In this document: positions 22,754 through 31,082 of the stretch, piece after piece | How the letters are laid out: every line of letters begins with the position of its first letter | How positions within the stretch are numbered: the first letter of the stretch is position 1 | Assembly (NCBI RefSeq): GCF_000014565.1 | Contig: NC_008268.1 | Coordinates: 186,001-250,000, forward strand | Reading direction: 5' to 3' | Length of the DNA stretch: 64,000 nucleotides | DNA from: Rhodococcus jostii RHA1 | GTDB lineage: Bacteria > Actinomycetota > Actinomycetes > Mycobacteriales > Mycobacteriaceae | Notes under the pieces: generated by a model | Databases searched by the model: none | Seen by the model: the letters and a program-made list of their open reading frames with translations, nothing else | What the model was told of the DNA's origin: nothing | Made by a program: the position numbers and the translations under genes

Positions 22754-22957
22754 GACGCCCCCTTTCGGACGGCCGGGTTCATCGAGGGTCTGGGGTCAAC
22801 CGTCTGATCGTTCAACGCTCGACGGCGCAGTTTTTCTCCCGGCCGGAGATATCGAAGCGCTCACAATGCTAACCCTCAAGTTGACATTGAGACTCTGCGC
22901 ATGATGCAGTTCACTGCGATGGGGGTCTTCCGACCCCGCGCACAACGAGGAGCCGAT
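22754..22957. promoter_or_regulatory. Divergent promoter region, fxsA and secreted-protein gene
   Basis: About 200 bp lies between two divergent starts. A TTGACA hexamer at 22881-22886 could be a -35 box for the rightward gene. It lies inside an inverted repeat with arms CTCAA (22875-22879) and TTGAG (22887-22891), which could be an operator. I could not find a convincing -10 box. Confidence 0.3.
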
Positions 22958-23575
22958 ATGACTCGTTCCACCGTCTTCCGCCGAGCCGCAATCGTTCTCG
23001 CGTCCGCAGCCGCCTTCGGCATGCTGTCCACGGGACCGGCATCGGCAGCACCGGTCGCCGACTTCGCGAAGGGTGCCGCCGAACTGCAGGCGCTGGCCAC
23101 CGAGGTCTCCCCCGCCGCGACCGCCGCCGTGGACGCCCTTCTCGGCGCCAGCGTGTTCATCCCGAAGGACGTGCTCGAGGTCGGACTCACCACACCACAG
23201 GACTTCATGTACCCGTCCCCCACCCTCGGGTGCGGCGTCGCCGACAAGCCCGCGACGGTCACGCTGGCGAGCGCCCAGGGCGGACCGAACCTCTTTCCCC
23301 AGATCTCCCCGAACCAACTCCGATTCCAGGCCGTCCCCGCCTACGTCGCGATCCCGCAGTCGTCCGATCTCAGCGTCGCCTGGATCAACCTCACAACGTT
23401 CCAGGGCGGGATCGTCAAGCTCGACGACAAGCTGCCGCTCATCAATACCCCGTTGCTGTCCAAGGTCGTCGACACCGGCAAGGGAACCGTTCTCGCGACG
23501 ATGTTCGGCACGGTCGGCTACGCCGACTCCGTGACGTGCACCGTGGTCCCGACCGTCGGCACCTTCACCGTCTAG
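22958..23575 (+). CDS. Secreted protein of unknown function
   Basis: This protein has 205 residues. A Sec signal peptide is clear: basic MTRSTVFRRA, then a hydrophobic IVLASAAAFGML core, then a TGPASAAPVA cleavage region near residue 31. The mature part has two cysteines, one in SPTLGCGVADK and one in the SVTCTVV segment near the C-terminus, which may form a disulfide. I recognise no catalytic motif or named family. ATG 22958 follows a GAGGAG site at 7-8 nt. It is divergent from fxsA and convergent with the response-regulator gene. Confidence 0.8.
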   Translation: MTRSTVFRRAAIVLASAAAFGMLSTGPASAAPVADFAKGAAELQALATEVSPAATAAVDALLGASVFIPKDVLEVGLTTPQDFMYPSPTLGCGVADKPATVTLASAQGGPNLFPQISPNQLRFQAVPAYVAIPQSSDLSVAWINLTTFQGGIVKLDDKLPLINTPLLSKVVDTGKGTVLATMFGTVGYADSVTCTVVPTVGTFTV

Positions 23576-23602
23576 CCGCAGTTCGCTTCCCCACCCGCCG
23601 TC

Positions 23603-24262
23603 CTACGAGCCGGGTCGCACCAGGCCCGTCTCGTAGGCCAGCACCACTGCCTGCACCCGGTCGCGGACGTTCAACTTGGTCAGAATCCGGCCCACGTGCG
23701 ATTTGATGGTCGACTCCGAGAGGAACAGCTGACCGGCGATCTCCGTGTTCGACAACCCGGTGGCCACCAGCTGCAGCACTTCCCGTTCACGCTCGGTCAG
23801 CACGTCGAGGACCTCCGGGTCACGAAGCGGGCCCGGACCGTCGTCGAGGAACTTCGCCAGCAGCCGGCGGGTCACCTTCGGCGACACCACTGCGTCACCC
23901 GCGGCCACACTGCGGATGGCCGACACCAGGTCTTCCGACGGGGTGTCCTTGAGCAGGAAGCCACTGGCCCCGGCCCGCAGTGCACCCATGGCGTGCTCGT
24001 CGAGGTCGAAGGTGGTCATCACCAGCACGCGGCTCGCGACCCCCGACTCCAGGATCTGGGCGGTCGCGCTGACCCCGTCCACCACCGGCATGCGGACGTC
24101 CATCAACACCACGTCGGGTTCGAGTGTGCGGACCGCGGCGACGGCGGCCGCGCCGTCGCTCGCCTCACCGACGACAGTGATGTCGTCCTGAGCGTCGAGC
24201 ACCATGTTGAGGCCCATCCGCATCAGTTCCTGGTCGTCGACGAGTAGCACGGTGATCGGCAC
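23603..24262 (-). CDS. NarL/LuxR-type response regulator, orphan
   Basis: This 219-residue two-component regulator has an N-terminal receiver domain (ITVLLVDDQELMRMGL) with phosphoacceptor Asp55 in VVLMDVRMP, and the conserved switch Thr and Lys in VMTTFD and FLLKDTP. A C-terminal LuxR-type helix-turn-helix runs from LTEREREVLQLVATGLSNTEIA to IKSHVGRILTKL (about 155-205). No sensor kinase gene adjoins it. The only kinase gene in the window is at 33270-34433 and lacks an adjacent regulator. The gene ends 28 bp from the convergent secreted-protein gene. Confidence 0.92.
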   Translation of the reverse strand: MPITVLLVDDQELMRMGLNMVLDAQDDITVVGEASDGAAAVAAVRTLEPDVVLMDVRMPVVDGVSATAQILESGVASRVLVMTTFDLDEHAMGALRAGASGFLLKDTPSEDLVSAIRSVAAGDAVVSPKVTRRLLAKFLDDGPGPLRDPEVLDVLTEREREVLQLVATGLSNTEIAGQLFLSESTIKSHVGRILTKLNVRDRVQAVVLAYETGLVRPGS

Positions 24263-24438
24263 AGCGCCAACCTAACACCGCTGTCCCGGTGGGCGCCCGG
24301 CCCGCACGACGGGCACCGAGCGCCGCGGTCACGAGTGGGTAACCAAACCAAGACCGGCAGAAGCGCTGGCATACGCTCGAAGTCTGCCTATGATCGAACC
24401 GGCGGCCAGTCGGAGTGCCCACAGATCGGGGTGTCCAG

Positions 24439-24867
24439 ATGCGAATCGCGGATGTGTTGCGGAACAAGGGTCCGGCCGTGGTGACGGTCGATCCGGAGAT
24501 GCCGGTCAGCACGCTGATCGGCGAACTCGCCAGGCACAATGTCGGCGCCCTGGTGGTGACGGAGAACGACGCCGTCGTCGGGATCGTCACCGAACGCGAC
24601 GTGGTGCGCCGCATCCACGAACGCGGCCCCGACATCCTGAATGCCCGGGTCGTGGACATCATGACGACGTCGGTGTTCACCTGTCTCCCGACCGACACCG
24701 TGGACAGTCTCGCCGAAACCATGACCGAACGCCGGATCCGGCACCTGCCGGTGATCGTGGACGGGCAGCTGGTCGGGATCGTCAGCATCGGCGACGTGGT
24801 GAAGAGCCGGATCGGCGAGTTGCAGACCGAACGCGACCAGCTCGAGTCCTACATCGACCACGGCTGA
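24439..24867 (+). CDS. Tandem CBS-domain protein
   Basis: This 142-residue protein consists almost only of two CBS repeats. The first is about residues 1-65 (MRIADVLRNKG...VVGIVTERDVVRR) and the second about 70-130 (VVDIMTTSVFTC...LVGIVSIGDVVKS). CBS pairs bind adenosyl ligands such as AMP or ATP, so this is probably a small energy-sensing or regulatory protein. ATG 24439 was preferred over an in-frame GTG 24 nt upstream because the CBS repeat starts immediately. The YciI-like gene follows 11 bp after the stop and may be co-transcribed. Confidence 0.88.
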   Translation: MRIADVLRNKGPAVVTVDPEMPVSTLIGELARHNVGALVVTENDAVVGIVTERDVVRRIHERGPDILNARVVDIMTTSVFTCLPTDTVDSLAETMTERRIRHLPVIVDGQLVGIVSIGDVVKSRIGELQTERDQLESYIDHG

Positions 24868-24878
24868 ACGAGAACCTC

Positions 24879-25163
24879 ATGGCCCTGTTCGTCGTGGAAT
24901 ACACGTACAGCCCCGAGACGTCGTCCCTCCGCGACGATCACCGGACGCAGCATCGTGGGTGGCTCACCGAACTCGTCCGCCGCAAGGTGATGCGCTCGAC
25001 CGGCCCCCTCGCCGATGGCCACGGTGCGCTGTTCATCGTCGACGCCGAGGACGAGGACGCCGTCGCACGCCTGTTCACGCAGGATCCGTTCGCCCAGGAG
25101 AATCTGGTGCAGAAGGTGCAGATCCGCGGATGGACGCCCGCGATGGGCGAATTCAGCGAGTAG
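24879..25163 (+). CDS. YciI-family protein
   Basis: This 94-residue protein has a ferredoxin-like YciI fold. It starts MALFVVEYTY, and has a central HRGWLTELVRRKVM helix, the GPLADGHGALFIVDAEDEDAV strand region and a DPFAQENLVQKVQI ending. YCII domains occur in small dimeric enzymes and in stress or muconolactone-isomerase-like proteins; the substrate here cannot be told. It follows the CBS gene by 11 bp on the same strand. Confidence 0.85.
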   Translation: MALFVVEYTYSPETSSLRDDHRTQHRGWLTELVRRKVMRSTGPLADGHGALFIVDAEDEDAVARLFTQDPFAQENLVQKVQIRGWTPAMGEFSE

Positions 25164-25284
25164 GACGCACGTCACACCCAGCCGAACAGGGCTCGGCTCC
25201 GAATACCTCTAGCGGATCGTTCTGCGCACGCCGCGATGATCGCTGTACCAGTCGTCGTCGGGGCGAAACATCGAAGAAGTACGC

Positions 25285-25956
25285 ATGCCCGGGTTCCCCC
25301 TCGCACCGGCCGACAGCCTCGGCCACGACGCGTTCACATCGCTGGTGGTCTCTCTTCCGCGCCCGGTCTGCGTCTACGACGACCGACGGCAACTGGTGTT
25401 GACGAACCCTGCCCTCGCCGACCTCGTCGGATACCGATCGGACGAATTCGATCGTGTGGACCTCGCGGGATTGATGCACCCGTCGGACGCGCCGCGATGG
25501 TTCGGCCTCGTCCGGGGTGTCCTCGACACCGGTACCTCCGACGCCGGGTATGCCCGCGTCCGGCACAGAAACGGGAACTGGCTGTGGGCGCACGGGTTCG
25601 CCTCCACTTTCACGTCCGCGGACACCCGCTTCGTCGTGCTCGTGTGGCAGGACAGGACCGACGAGGTCTGGAACAACCCGCGCTTGCTCGACAAGGCCGA
25701 CGTCGCTTCGGCCGACGTCGTCCGTTCGCGGGCGATCATCGAACAGGCCAAGGGTGCGCTGATGCTCGTCTACTCCATCTCCGCGGACGCCGCCTTCGAC
25801 CTCCTGACGTGGCGGTCACAGGAGACGAACACGAAGATCCGCGTGATCGCCGACCAACTCGTTCTCGCATTCGGCGACGAAATCCACACTCCCGCTTCGT
25901 TTCGCGACCGTTTCGACGCTCTGCTGCTCACCACTCACGAGCGGCACCGCCGATAG
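25285..25956 (+). CDS. PAS-ANTAR RNA-binding regulator
   Basis: This 223-residue predicted signal-responsive antiterminator has a PAS-like sensor domain at about residues 15-120 (VCVYDDRRQLVLTNPALADLVGYRSDEF...WLWAHGFAST). A C-terminal ANTAR domain spans about 150-205 (SRAIIEQAKGALMLVYSISADAAFDLL...IADQLV). ANTAR domains bind paired hairpins in nascent RNA and prevent termination. No partner kinase adjoins it, and I could not assign its RNA target. The 121 bp upstream, and the 238 bp downstream to the next gene, show no further gene. Confidence 0.88.
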   Translation: MPGFPLAPADSLGHDAFTSLVVSLPRPVCVYDDRRQLVLTNPALADLVGYRSDEFDRVDLAGLMHPSDAPRWFGLVRGVLDTGTSDAGYARVRHRNGNWLWAHGFASTFTSADTRFVVLVWQDRTDEVWNNPRLLDKADVASADVVRSRAIIEQAKGALMLVYSISADAAFDLLTWRSQETNTKIRVIADQLVLAFGDEIHTPASFRDRFDALLLTTHERHRR

Positions 25957-26194
25957 GAAAAGCCCGGGGGCGGTCCCGCGACCTGGGGGCTCAACCCGCG
26001 GAACCTGGGCCGGTGGTGCCACCGGTGACGCTTCCGACCCTGGAGCGTCGATTTCCCGTCTTGTCGAATGACTAAACAGTCGACGGGCACCAGCGAGTGC
26101 GCGCGGTGCGGCACTTCCGGGGACCGGGACCGTGCGGCCGTCGAATTCGGTGGCTGCCAGCAGCAGTCGCGGCTCCGGTCTCTAGGATGTCGCG

Positions 26195-27754
26195 GTGTCC
26201 ACAGGATTGCTGAACGAACCGCTCGAGCGGTCTGCCCCGCCACCGGTACCGAGACCGTTCCGGGCGCCGATGATCCTCGCCGCGTCCGGCGCGGTGGTGG
26301 CCGCCGTGTTGTTCTGGATCGTCTCCGGCAGCCTGACCGACGATGCCTACATCAGTTTGTCGGCCGCCAGGAATCTCGCCGTCCACGGGGAGTGGGCGAT
26401 CGTCCACGGCCTGACCGCGAACACGTCGACGTCCCCGCTCAACGTGCTCGTGCTCGGGGCACTGACGTTCCTGACCCGGTTGTGGGGCCCGGGCGATCCC
26501 CTGTTGGCACTCGGAATGCTCAACGTCGCGGTCACGGCCCTGTTGGGCTGGGTGCTGGCGCGGATGTGCCGGCGGCTCGGCCTCGGGTCCGGGTGGGCGG
26601 TGCTCGCCGGCGCGCTGGTGGTGTTCAACCCGTTCGTGTTGTCCGCGGTCGGGCTCGAGGTGCTGCTGATCCCGGCGGCCGTCGCGGTGATGGTGTGGTT
26701 CGCGGTCGAGGGCAGGACCGCCTGGTTCGGTGCGGCCGCGGGGATGGCGACGCTGGTGCGTCTGGACCTGCTCGTTTTCGTTGTAGTCATCGCCGCCCTG
26801 TCACCGGTGATTCGCACGCAACTGCGCCGCGCCCTCGCCGGCTTCGCCGCGATCGCCGGGCCGTGGTACCTGTTCAGCTGGGTCGTCCTCGGTTCGGCGC
26901 TGCCCGACACCTTCCTGATCAAGCAGGGCCAGGCCTCCGACGTGGGCGGCTACAACTATCTCACCGGCCCGATCATGTACTTCGAGTCCAATCCATGGCG
27001 GACCGTGGCGGCATTCGGTCCCGCGGCCCTCGCGCTCGTGCTGATTCTCGTCGCGCTCGCCTCGTACGCCAGACCGTGGAAGCGACCGGTGCCGGTGCCC
27101 GTGCCGCTGCTCGCGCTCGGCTTGTCCGGTGCCCTCTACTACGTCGCCTACGTCGTGCTCGACACCGTGCCGTACCACTGGTATTACGTGGCGCCGGCGA
27201 CCACGCTGGCGATGTTCGCCGTCCTCGCCGCCGGCATCCACTGGAGCGCCGCGCGCGACACCCCGGACCGCGCCGTCGCCGGCTCGCTGGCCGGCCTCCT
27301 CGCTGTGCTGGGAGTCGGCGCCGTGTACTACGACGTCGAGAGCGGTCTCCCGTGGGACGCGCCGCCCATCTTCGGTAACTGGGCGAGCGCGCAGGACTAC
27401 GAGCGGGTCGGCCGGGCGGTCGGGACACTCGTCGGGGAGGCGCCGGTGCGATCCCCCGGTGAGATCGGGACCCTCGCGTACTTCTGTGAGTGCGTGATCG
27501 TCGACGAGTTCTCCGACCGCGGATTGGTGGTCGAGGACCGGTTGGTGCCCCGTCTCGCGGAGGCCACCGAACCGGCGCGAACGTTGCTGCGCGCCAATTA
27601 CGTCTTCTTCGACTACCGGCTCGCACCCGTGAACCCGGCGTTCGATCTCCGGTACGAGGAAGGCCGTGGTCCCGGCGGTCCCATGTCCTGGGACGTGTTC
27701 TCCGCCGCCCGCGGAGCCGGTCACTTCATCCTGGTGCCGCTCACCGCCGGCTGA
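26195..27754 (+). CDS. GT-C-type polytopic membrane glycosyltransferase-like protein
   Basis: This 519-residue protein has about ten hydrophobic segments and a soluble C-terminal part from about residue 390. After the first membrane helix comes LTDDAYISLSAARNLAVHGE (DD at about 49-50) and then an ANTSTSPLN stretch. This acidic first loop is the hallmark of GT-C transferases using polyprenyl-phosphate sugars, and it recalls the AftB-type arabinofuranosyltransferases of mycolata. That suggests a cell-envelope role, but donor and acceptor are unknown. The start is GTG 26195. The gene stands alone, with 238 bp upstream and 197 bp downstream. Confidence 0.7.
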   Translation: MSTGLLNEPLERSAPPPVPRPFRAPMILAASGAVVAAVLFWIVSGSLTDDAYISLSAARNLAVHGEWAIVHGLTANTSTSPLNVLVLGALTFLTRLWGPGDPLLALGMLNVAVTALLGWVLARMCRRLGLGSGWAVLAGALVVFNPFVLSAVGLEVLLIPAAVAVMVWFAVEGRTAWFGAAAGMATLVRLDLLVFVVVIAALSPVIRTQLRRALAGFAAIAGPWYLFSWVVLGSALPDTFLIKQGQASDVGGYNYLTGPIMYFESNPWRTVAAFGPAALALVLILVALASYARPWKRPVPVPVPLLALGLSGALYYVAYVVLDTVPYHWYYVAPATTLAMFAVLAAGIHWSAARDTPDRAVAGSLAGLLAVLGVGAVYYDVESGLPWDAPPIFGNWASAQDYERVGRAVGTLVGEAPVRSPGEIGTLAYFCECVIVDEFSDRGLVVEDRLVPRLAEATEPARTLLRANYVFFDYRLAPVNPAFDLRYEEGRGPGGPMSWDVFSAARGAGHFILVPLTAG

Positions 27755-27951
27755 CGCGGTCGTGCGGCCTGCCCTCGAAGACGGTCCGTGCGTTGAAAAG
27801 GTGCGGATCCATCGGATTTCTCCGCCAACGGATTCTACGACCCGCTGCTACGACACGGCGCGCGATTCTTCGTCGCCTGACACGTGAAATGCCGCCGCGT
27901 GGAACGGTGAACCGTTGCCATATTGCTCGCGGGGAACGCTGGGACGGGGCG

Positions 27952-28543
27952 ATGCGAGTGGCAGCTGACGAGAATCGATCGGCCGCGCCGGATGATCACG
28001 AGCGGAACCGGAAGGTCCGCACTGCGGCGGCGGAGGAGGCGTCCAAGCACGGGCGCCTGATGCGGAGGCCTCGGAACGGGGCAGTCCTCAGTGCCCTGAT
28101 GCTGCCCGGCTTCCTCGTGCGCCCTCCGACGGGATTTGCAGTACTGACGACGACTGGACGCAAGCCGGGCAAACAGCGACGAAAGTGTGTGCGGGTGATC
28201 CAACGCGGTGACCGTGCCTACCTCGTCTCTCTTCTGCCACCCGCGTTGGCGATGACGCGCCCGGATTTCGTCGCCGGCTGGGTGTGGAACATCCGTGGGA
28301 ACCCACGGGTTCGACTTCGGTTGCCGGCAGGTTGGTTCGATGGACTCGCGCGAGAGATCACCGATCGCGCGGAGTTCGACGATGCCCGGGACGCGCTGTG
28401 CGAGACGGTCACTGTGTTCGACTACGGCGAATGCGCCGTGCATCTGCGCGGGTTGCCTACGCGCGAAGATCAAGGATCTACACCGGTACTGGTTCGACAC
28501 AGGTCGGCCGCTCGTCGTCGAGCTCCGGGATGCTCCCCGGTGA
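27952..28543 (+). pseudogene. Deazaflavin-type nitroreductase-family gene with C-terminal frameshift
   Basis: From ATG 27952 the frame shows family features: FAVLTTTGRKPGKQRRKCVR, RGDRAYLVSL, PDFVAGWVWNIRGNPRVRLR and a GECAVHLRGLPTRE segment. At about 28467-28472 the family-like C-terminus continues only in the next frame, as KIKDLHRYWFDTGRPLVVEL, and stops at 28543. A 2-nt loss within a GAGAAG-like Glu-Lys codon pair would explain this. Read straight through, the original frame would run to 28809 antisense to the TetR gene, which is implausible. This is either a real inactivating mutation or a sequence error. Relatives bind F420 and reduce nitro compounds or quinones. Confidence 0.65.
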
Positions 28544-28593
28544 TCCGGCCCGGGTCCTCGGGCCGTTCGGCCACGATTCGAGCCGAACCATTG

Positions 28594-29322
28594 TCACGAG
28601 GTTGCCGATTCTCGCTTCGCGTCGAGTCGGTGAAGCAGGGCGCGCGCGCCGTCGAGGAGCAGTTCGAGTGCGTCGGGATAGGCGCTGCGGTCGGAGAGGT
28701 CGACGAGCAGGCCCGCGGTCGCGGCGATGTGCGGGTGCGTCTCGGCAGGCAGTTGCGCGTAGGACGATCGCCACAGTTGCCGGTCGGACTCGCGGACGTC
28801 GTCGGGTAGTGCGAGTTCGGCTCCGTCGAGGGCGGCGAACGCCAGCATCTGATCGACGAACGCGCGGTAGAGGCGCACCGCTGCGCCGTCGGGGAACCCC
28901 GCCTCGCGCAGTACCCCGAGGATCGTGTCGACGGCCGCTTTCTCCGAGGTGCGACCGCTGACGCGGCTGGCCGACAGGACTGCCGCCTGTGGATGGTCCA
29001 GATACGCTGCATGCGAGCGTATTCCGAGGGAGTGCAAGTCGCGCCACCAGTCTCCGGTGGGTTCCCACCCGTGGAAAGACCGTCCGATCAGCTCGTCGGC
29101 GATCGCCAACGTCAGGTCGTCGATGCCCCGGAAGTACCGGTACAGGGTGCTGGGGTCGGCCCCGAGCGCAGCCCCGAGTCGGCGGACGGACAGGCCCGCA
29201 CTGCCGTGGTGCCGGAGCAGCCGCAGCGCCGTCTCCATGATCAGCTGCTCCGAGAGAACTGCGCCCTGTTTCGTCGGCCTGCGCCTCTTCCGGGACGAGT
29301 CCGACACCACCTGCTTCGCCAT
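28594..29322 (-). CDS. TetR-family repressor
   Basis: This 242-residue regulator has an N-terminal helix-turn-helix in IMETALRLLRHHGSAGLSVRRLGAALGADPSTLYRYFRG (about residues 28-66). A large C-terminal ligand-binding domain follows. ATG 29322 has AAGGAG about 7 nt upstream; longer frames would start inside the intergenic operator. It is divergent from the APC permease and amidohydrolase genes, which it presumably represses until the transported compound or a product binds. Confidence 0.88.
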   Translation of the reverse strand: MAKQVVSDSSRKRRRPTKQGAVLSEQLIMETALRLLRHHGSAGLSVRRLGAALGADPSTLYRYFRGIDDLTLAIADELIGRSFHGWEPTGDWWRDLHSLGIRSHAAYLDHPQAAVLSASRVSGRTSEKAAVDTILGVLREAGFPDGAAVRLYRAFVDQMLAFAALDGAELALPDDVRESDRQLWRSSYAQLPAETHPHIAATAGLLVDLSDRSAYPDALELLLDGARALLHRLDAKRESATS

Positions 29323-29355
29323 TCCCGGCTCCTTCCGTCGGCCGCAGCTTATGCC

Positions 29356-29388
29356 AACACCGTTGACGGTGTAAACGGTGACGGTGTT
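29356..29388. promoter_or_regulatory. Putative TetR operator before permease
   Basis: ACACCGT (29357-29363) and ACGGTGT (29366-29372) form a perfect inverted repeat with a 2-nt centre. Further ACGGTG copies start at 29375 and 29381, giving three tandem half-sites. The cluster lies in the gap between the divergent TetR and permease genes and is the likely binding site of the TetR protein. Confidence 0.6.
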
Positions 29389-29492
29389 GCATGTCACAGG
29401 CAGGGAGCGAAGCCCCAGGCCGCGGGCACGAGACACCGGACCGGCGCGTGGCCTCGCGTCCCTCTCCACCCTCCAGCGAAAGCGACGCACAC

Positions 29493-31022
29493 ATGGCAGT
29501 AGTGAACAACGGCGCGGCCGACGCGCCGAGGGCGACGGCCCTCCGCAAATCCCTCGGCGTCATGGACGGAGTTGCGATCGCCGCCTCGAGTACCGCCGCG
29601 ACGACCAGCATCGGTGTCGGTTTGGGAGTCATCGCCGCCGTGGTCGGCCTCCAGATGCCGGTAGTGCTGCTACTGGCCTTCGTCCCGATCCTGGGAATTG
29701 CCAGCGGATACGCCCGGCTCAACCGGGTCGAACCGAATTGCGGCAACAGCTACGTCTGGGTGGGCCGCAGTCTCAGTCCGTGGCTGGGCTTCCTCACCGG
29801 GTGGATGGCCATCGTCGCCGTTGTCGTGTTCATGGCCTACACCACCGCGATCGCCGGGTCGGCGATCCTGCAACTCGCCGGCATGGCCGGGCTGCACAGC
29901 ATCGGCGGGCTCGCTCTCGATCCCGACTCCACGCTGCAGTCGACGATGCTGGGGTTGACGATCCTCGGTGCGGTGACCTTCACCGCCGTCCGCGGCGTCG
30001 CGGTCGCCGCACGGCTGCAGAAGTATCTCCTCGTCTTCGAGTACGTCGTGCTGATCGGCTTCTGCACGTATGGGCTGTTCGCCGGGAGCCAGCCGTTCTC
30101 CCTCTCCTGGTTCAATCCCTTCGCGATTCCGTCGTTCGCCGTGCTGGCCGAGGGAATGGTGATCGCGGTCTTCTTCTACTGGGGTTTCGAAGCGGCGTTC
30201 AGCGTGAGCGAGGAGGTGCGCGATCCGCGCGACGCGTCCCGCGCCGGCGTGATCACCGTCTTCCTGGTCCTCGGCCTGTTCCTGCTCGGTGCGGTGGCGT
30301 TCCAGCGCGTCCTCACCCCCACGGAACTGGCGGACAACGGGACCGTCGGGCTCGCGTTCCTCGGCGAGGCACTCGCCCGTCAGCCGCTGGCCGCGCTTCC
30401 CGTGGTGGCGTTGATGTTCTCCGTCATCGCCTCGCTCCAGGCCACCGTGATACCCAGCGCGCGTGGACTGTTCGCGATGGGCCGGGACCGCACGCTCGGC
30501 CCGGTGTGGACCCGCATCCATTCCCGCTATGGAACCCCGGCGGCCGGAACCGTGCTGCTCGGCGGCATCTCCGCCGTGGTCGCGCTGCTGGCCACGGTCA
30601 TCCCCAAGCTCAGCGACCTTCTCGGTGCGGGCATCAGTTCGATCGGTCTGGTGGTCGCCCTCTGGTACGGCCTGACGGCACTCGCCGCAGCCGTCCGGTT
30701 CCGCGGACTCCTGCGGGAACGTCCGTGGGAGGGACTGCGCGCGGTCGTGTTTCCCGCTCTCAGCGCCCTGGTGTTGCTGGCATTGGGCGGCTACCTGGGC
30801 TGGATCTTCTACACCTCGGCAGATCATCTCGAATTCAGCGCGACCAACGGTTGGTTTCAGCTGCTGTTCCCGGTCCTCATCCTGATCTCGGGGCTGGTTG
30901 TGGCCGCGCACGCGAAGTGGGTCCGACGGTCGCCCTATTTCGTCACCGGCCGCGGAACGGATGCCGACGACGTCAACCTGCTCGGTGCGCCCGCCGACGT
31001 TCCCGTGACCACCCGTTCCTGA
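29493..31022 (+). CDS. APC-superfamily amino acid/amine permease
   Basis: This 509-residue polytopic membrane protein has about twelve hydrophobic segments. It begins with ALRKSLGVMDGVAIAASSTA and has GVGLGVIAAVVGLQM in helix 1, as in APC transporters. EGMVIAVFFYWGFEAAFSVSEEVRDPRD is a typical mid-protein APC segment. The preferred start is ATG 29493 (MAVVNNG); an upstream in-frame ATG at 29391 would begin next to the operator. The amidohydrolase gene follows 60 bp later on the same strand, suggesting uptake followed by hydrolysis of one compound. Confidence 0.87.
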   Translation: MAVVNNGAADAPRATALRKSLGVMDGVAIAASSTAATTSIGVGLGVIAAVVGLQMPVVLLLAFVPILGIASGYARLNRVEPNCGNSYVWVGRSLSPWLGFLTGWMAIVAVVVFMAYTTAIAGSAILQLAGMAGLHSIGGLALDPDSTLQSTMLGLTILGAVTFTAVRGVAVAARLQKYLLVFEYVVLIGFCTYGLFAGSQPFSLSWFNPFAIPSFAVLAEGMVIAVFFYWGFEAAFSVSEEVRDPRDASRAGVITVFLVLGLFLLGAVAFQRVLTPTELADNGTVGLAFLGEALARQPLAALPVVALMFSVIASLQATVIPSARGLFAMGRDRTLGPVWTRIHSRYGTPAAGTVLLGGISAVVALLATVIPKLSDLLGAGISSIGLVVALWYGLTALAAAVRFRGLLRERPWEGLRAVVFPALSALVLLALGGYLGWIFYTSADHLEFSATNGWFQLLFPVLILISGLVVAAHAKWVRRSPYFVTGRGTDADDVNLLGAPADVPVTTRS

Positions 31023-31082
31023 TCAGCGCGACGCGACCTGATCCGACCACCGACTAAATCACTTCCCGACAGGAGATTTTCG

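Noticed and set aside
28544..28809. Read-through C-terminus of the deazaflavin-type gene in the original frame
   Set aside because: It is antisense to the TetR gene and does not resemble the family, whereas the next frame does.
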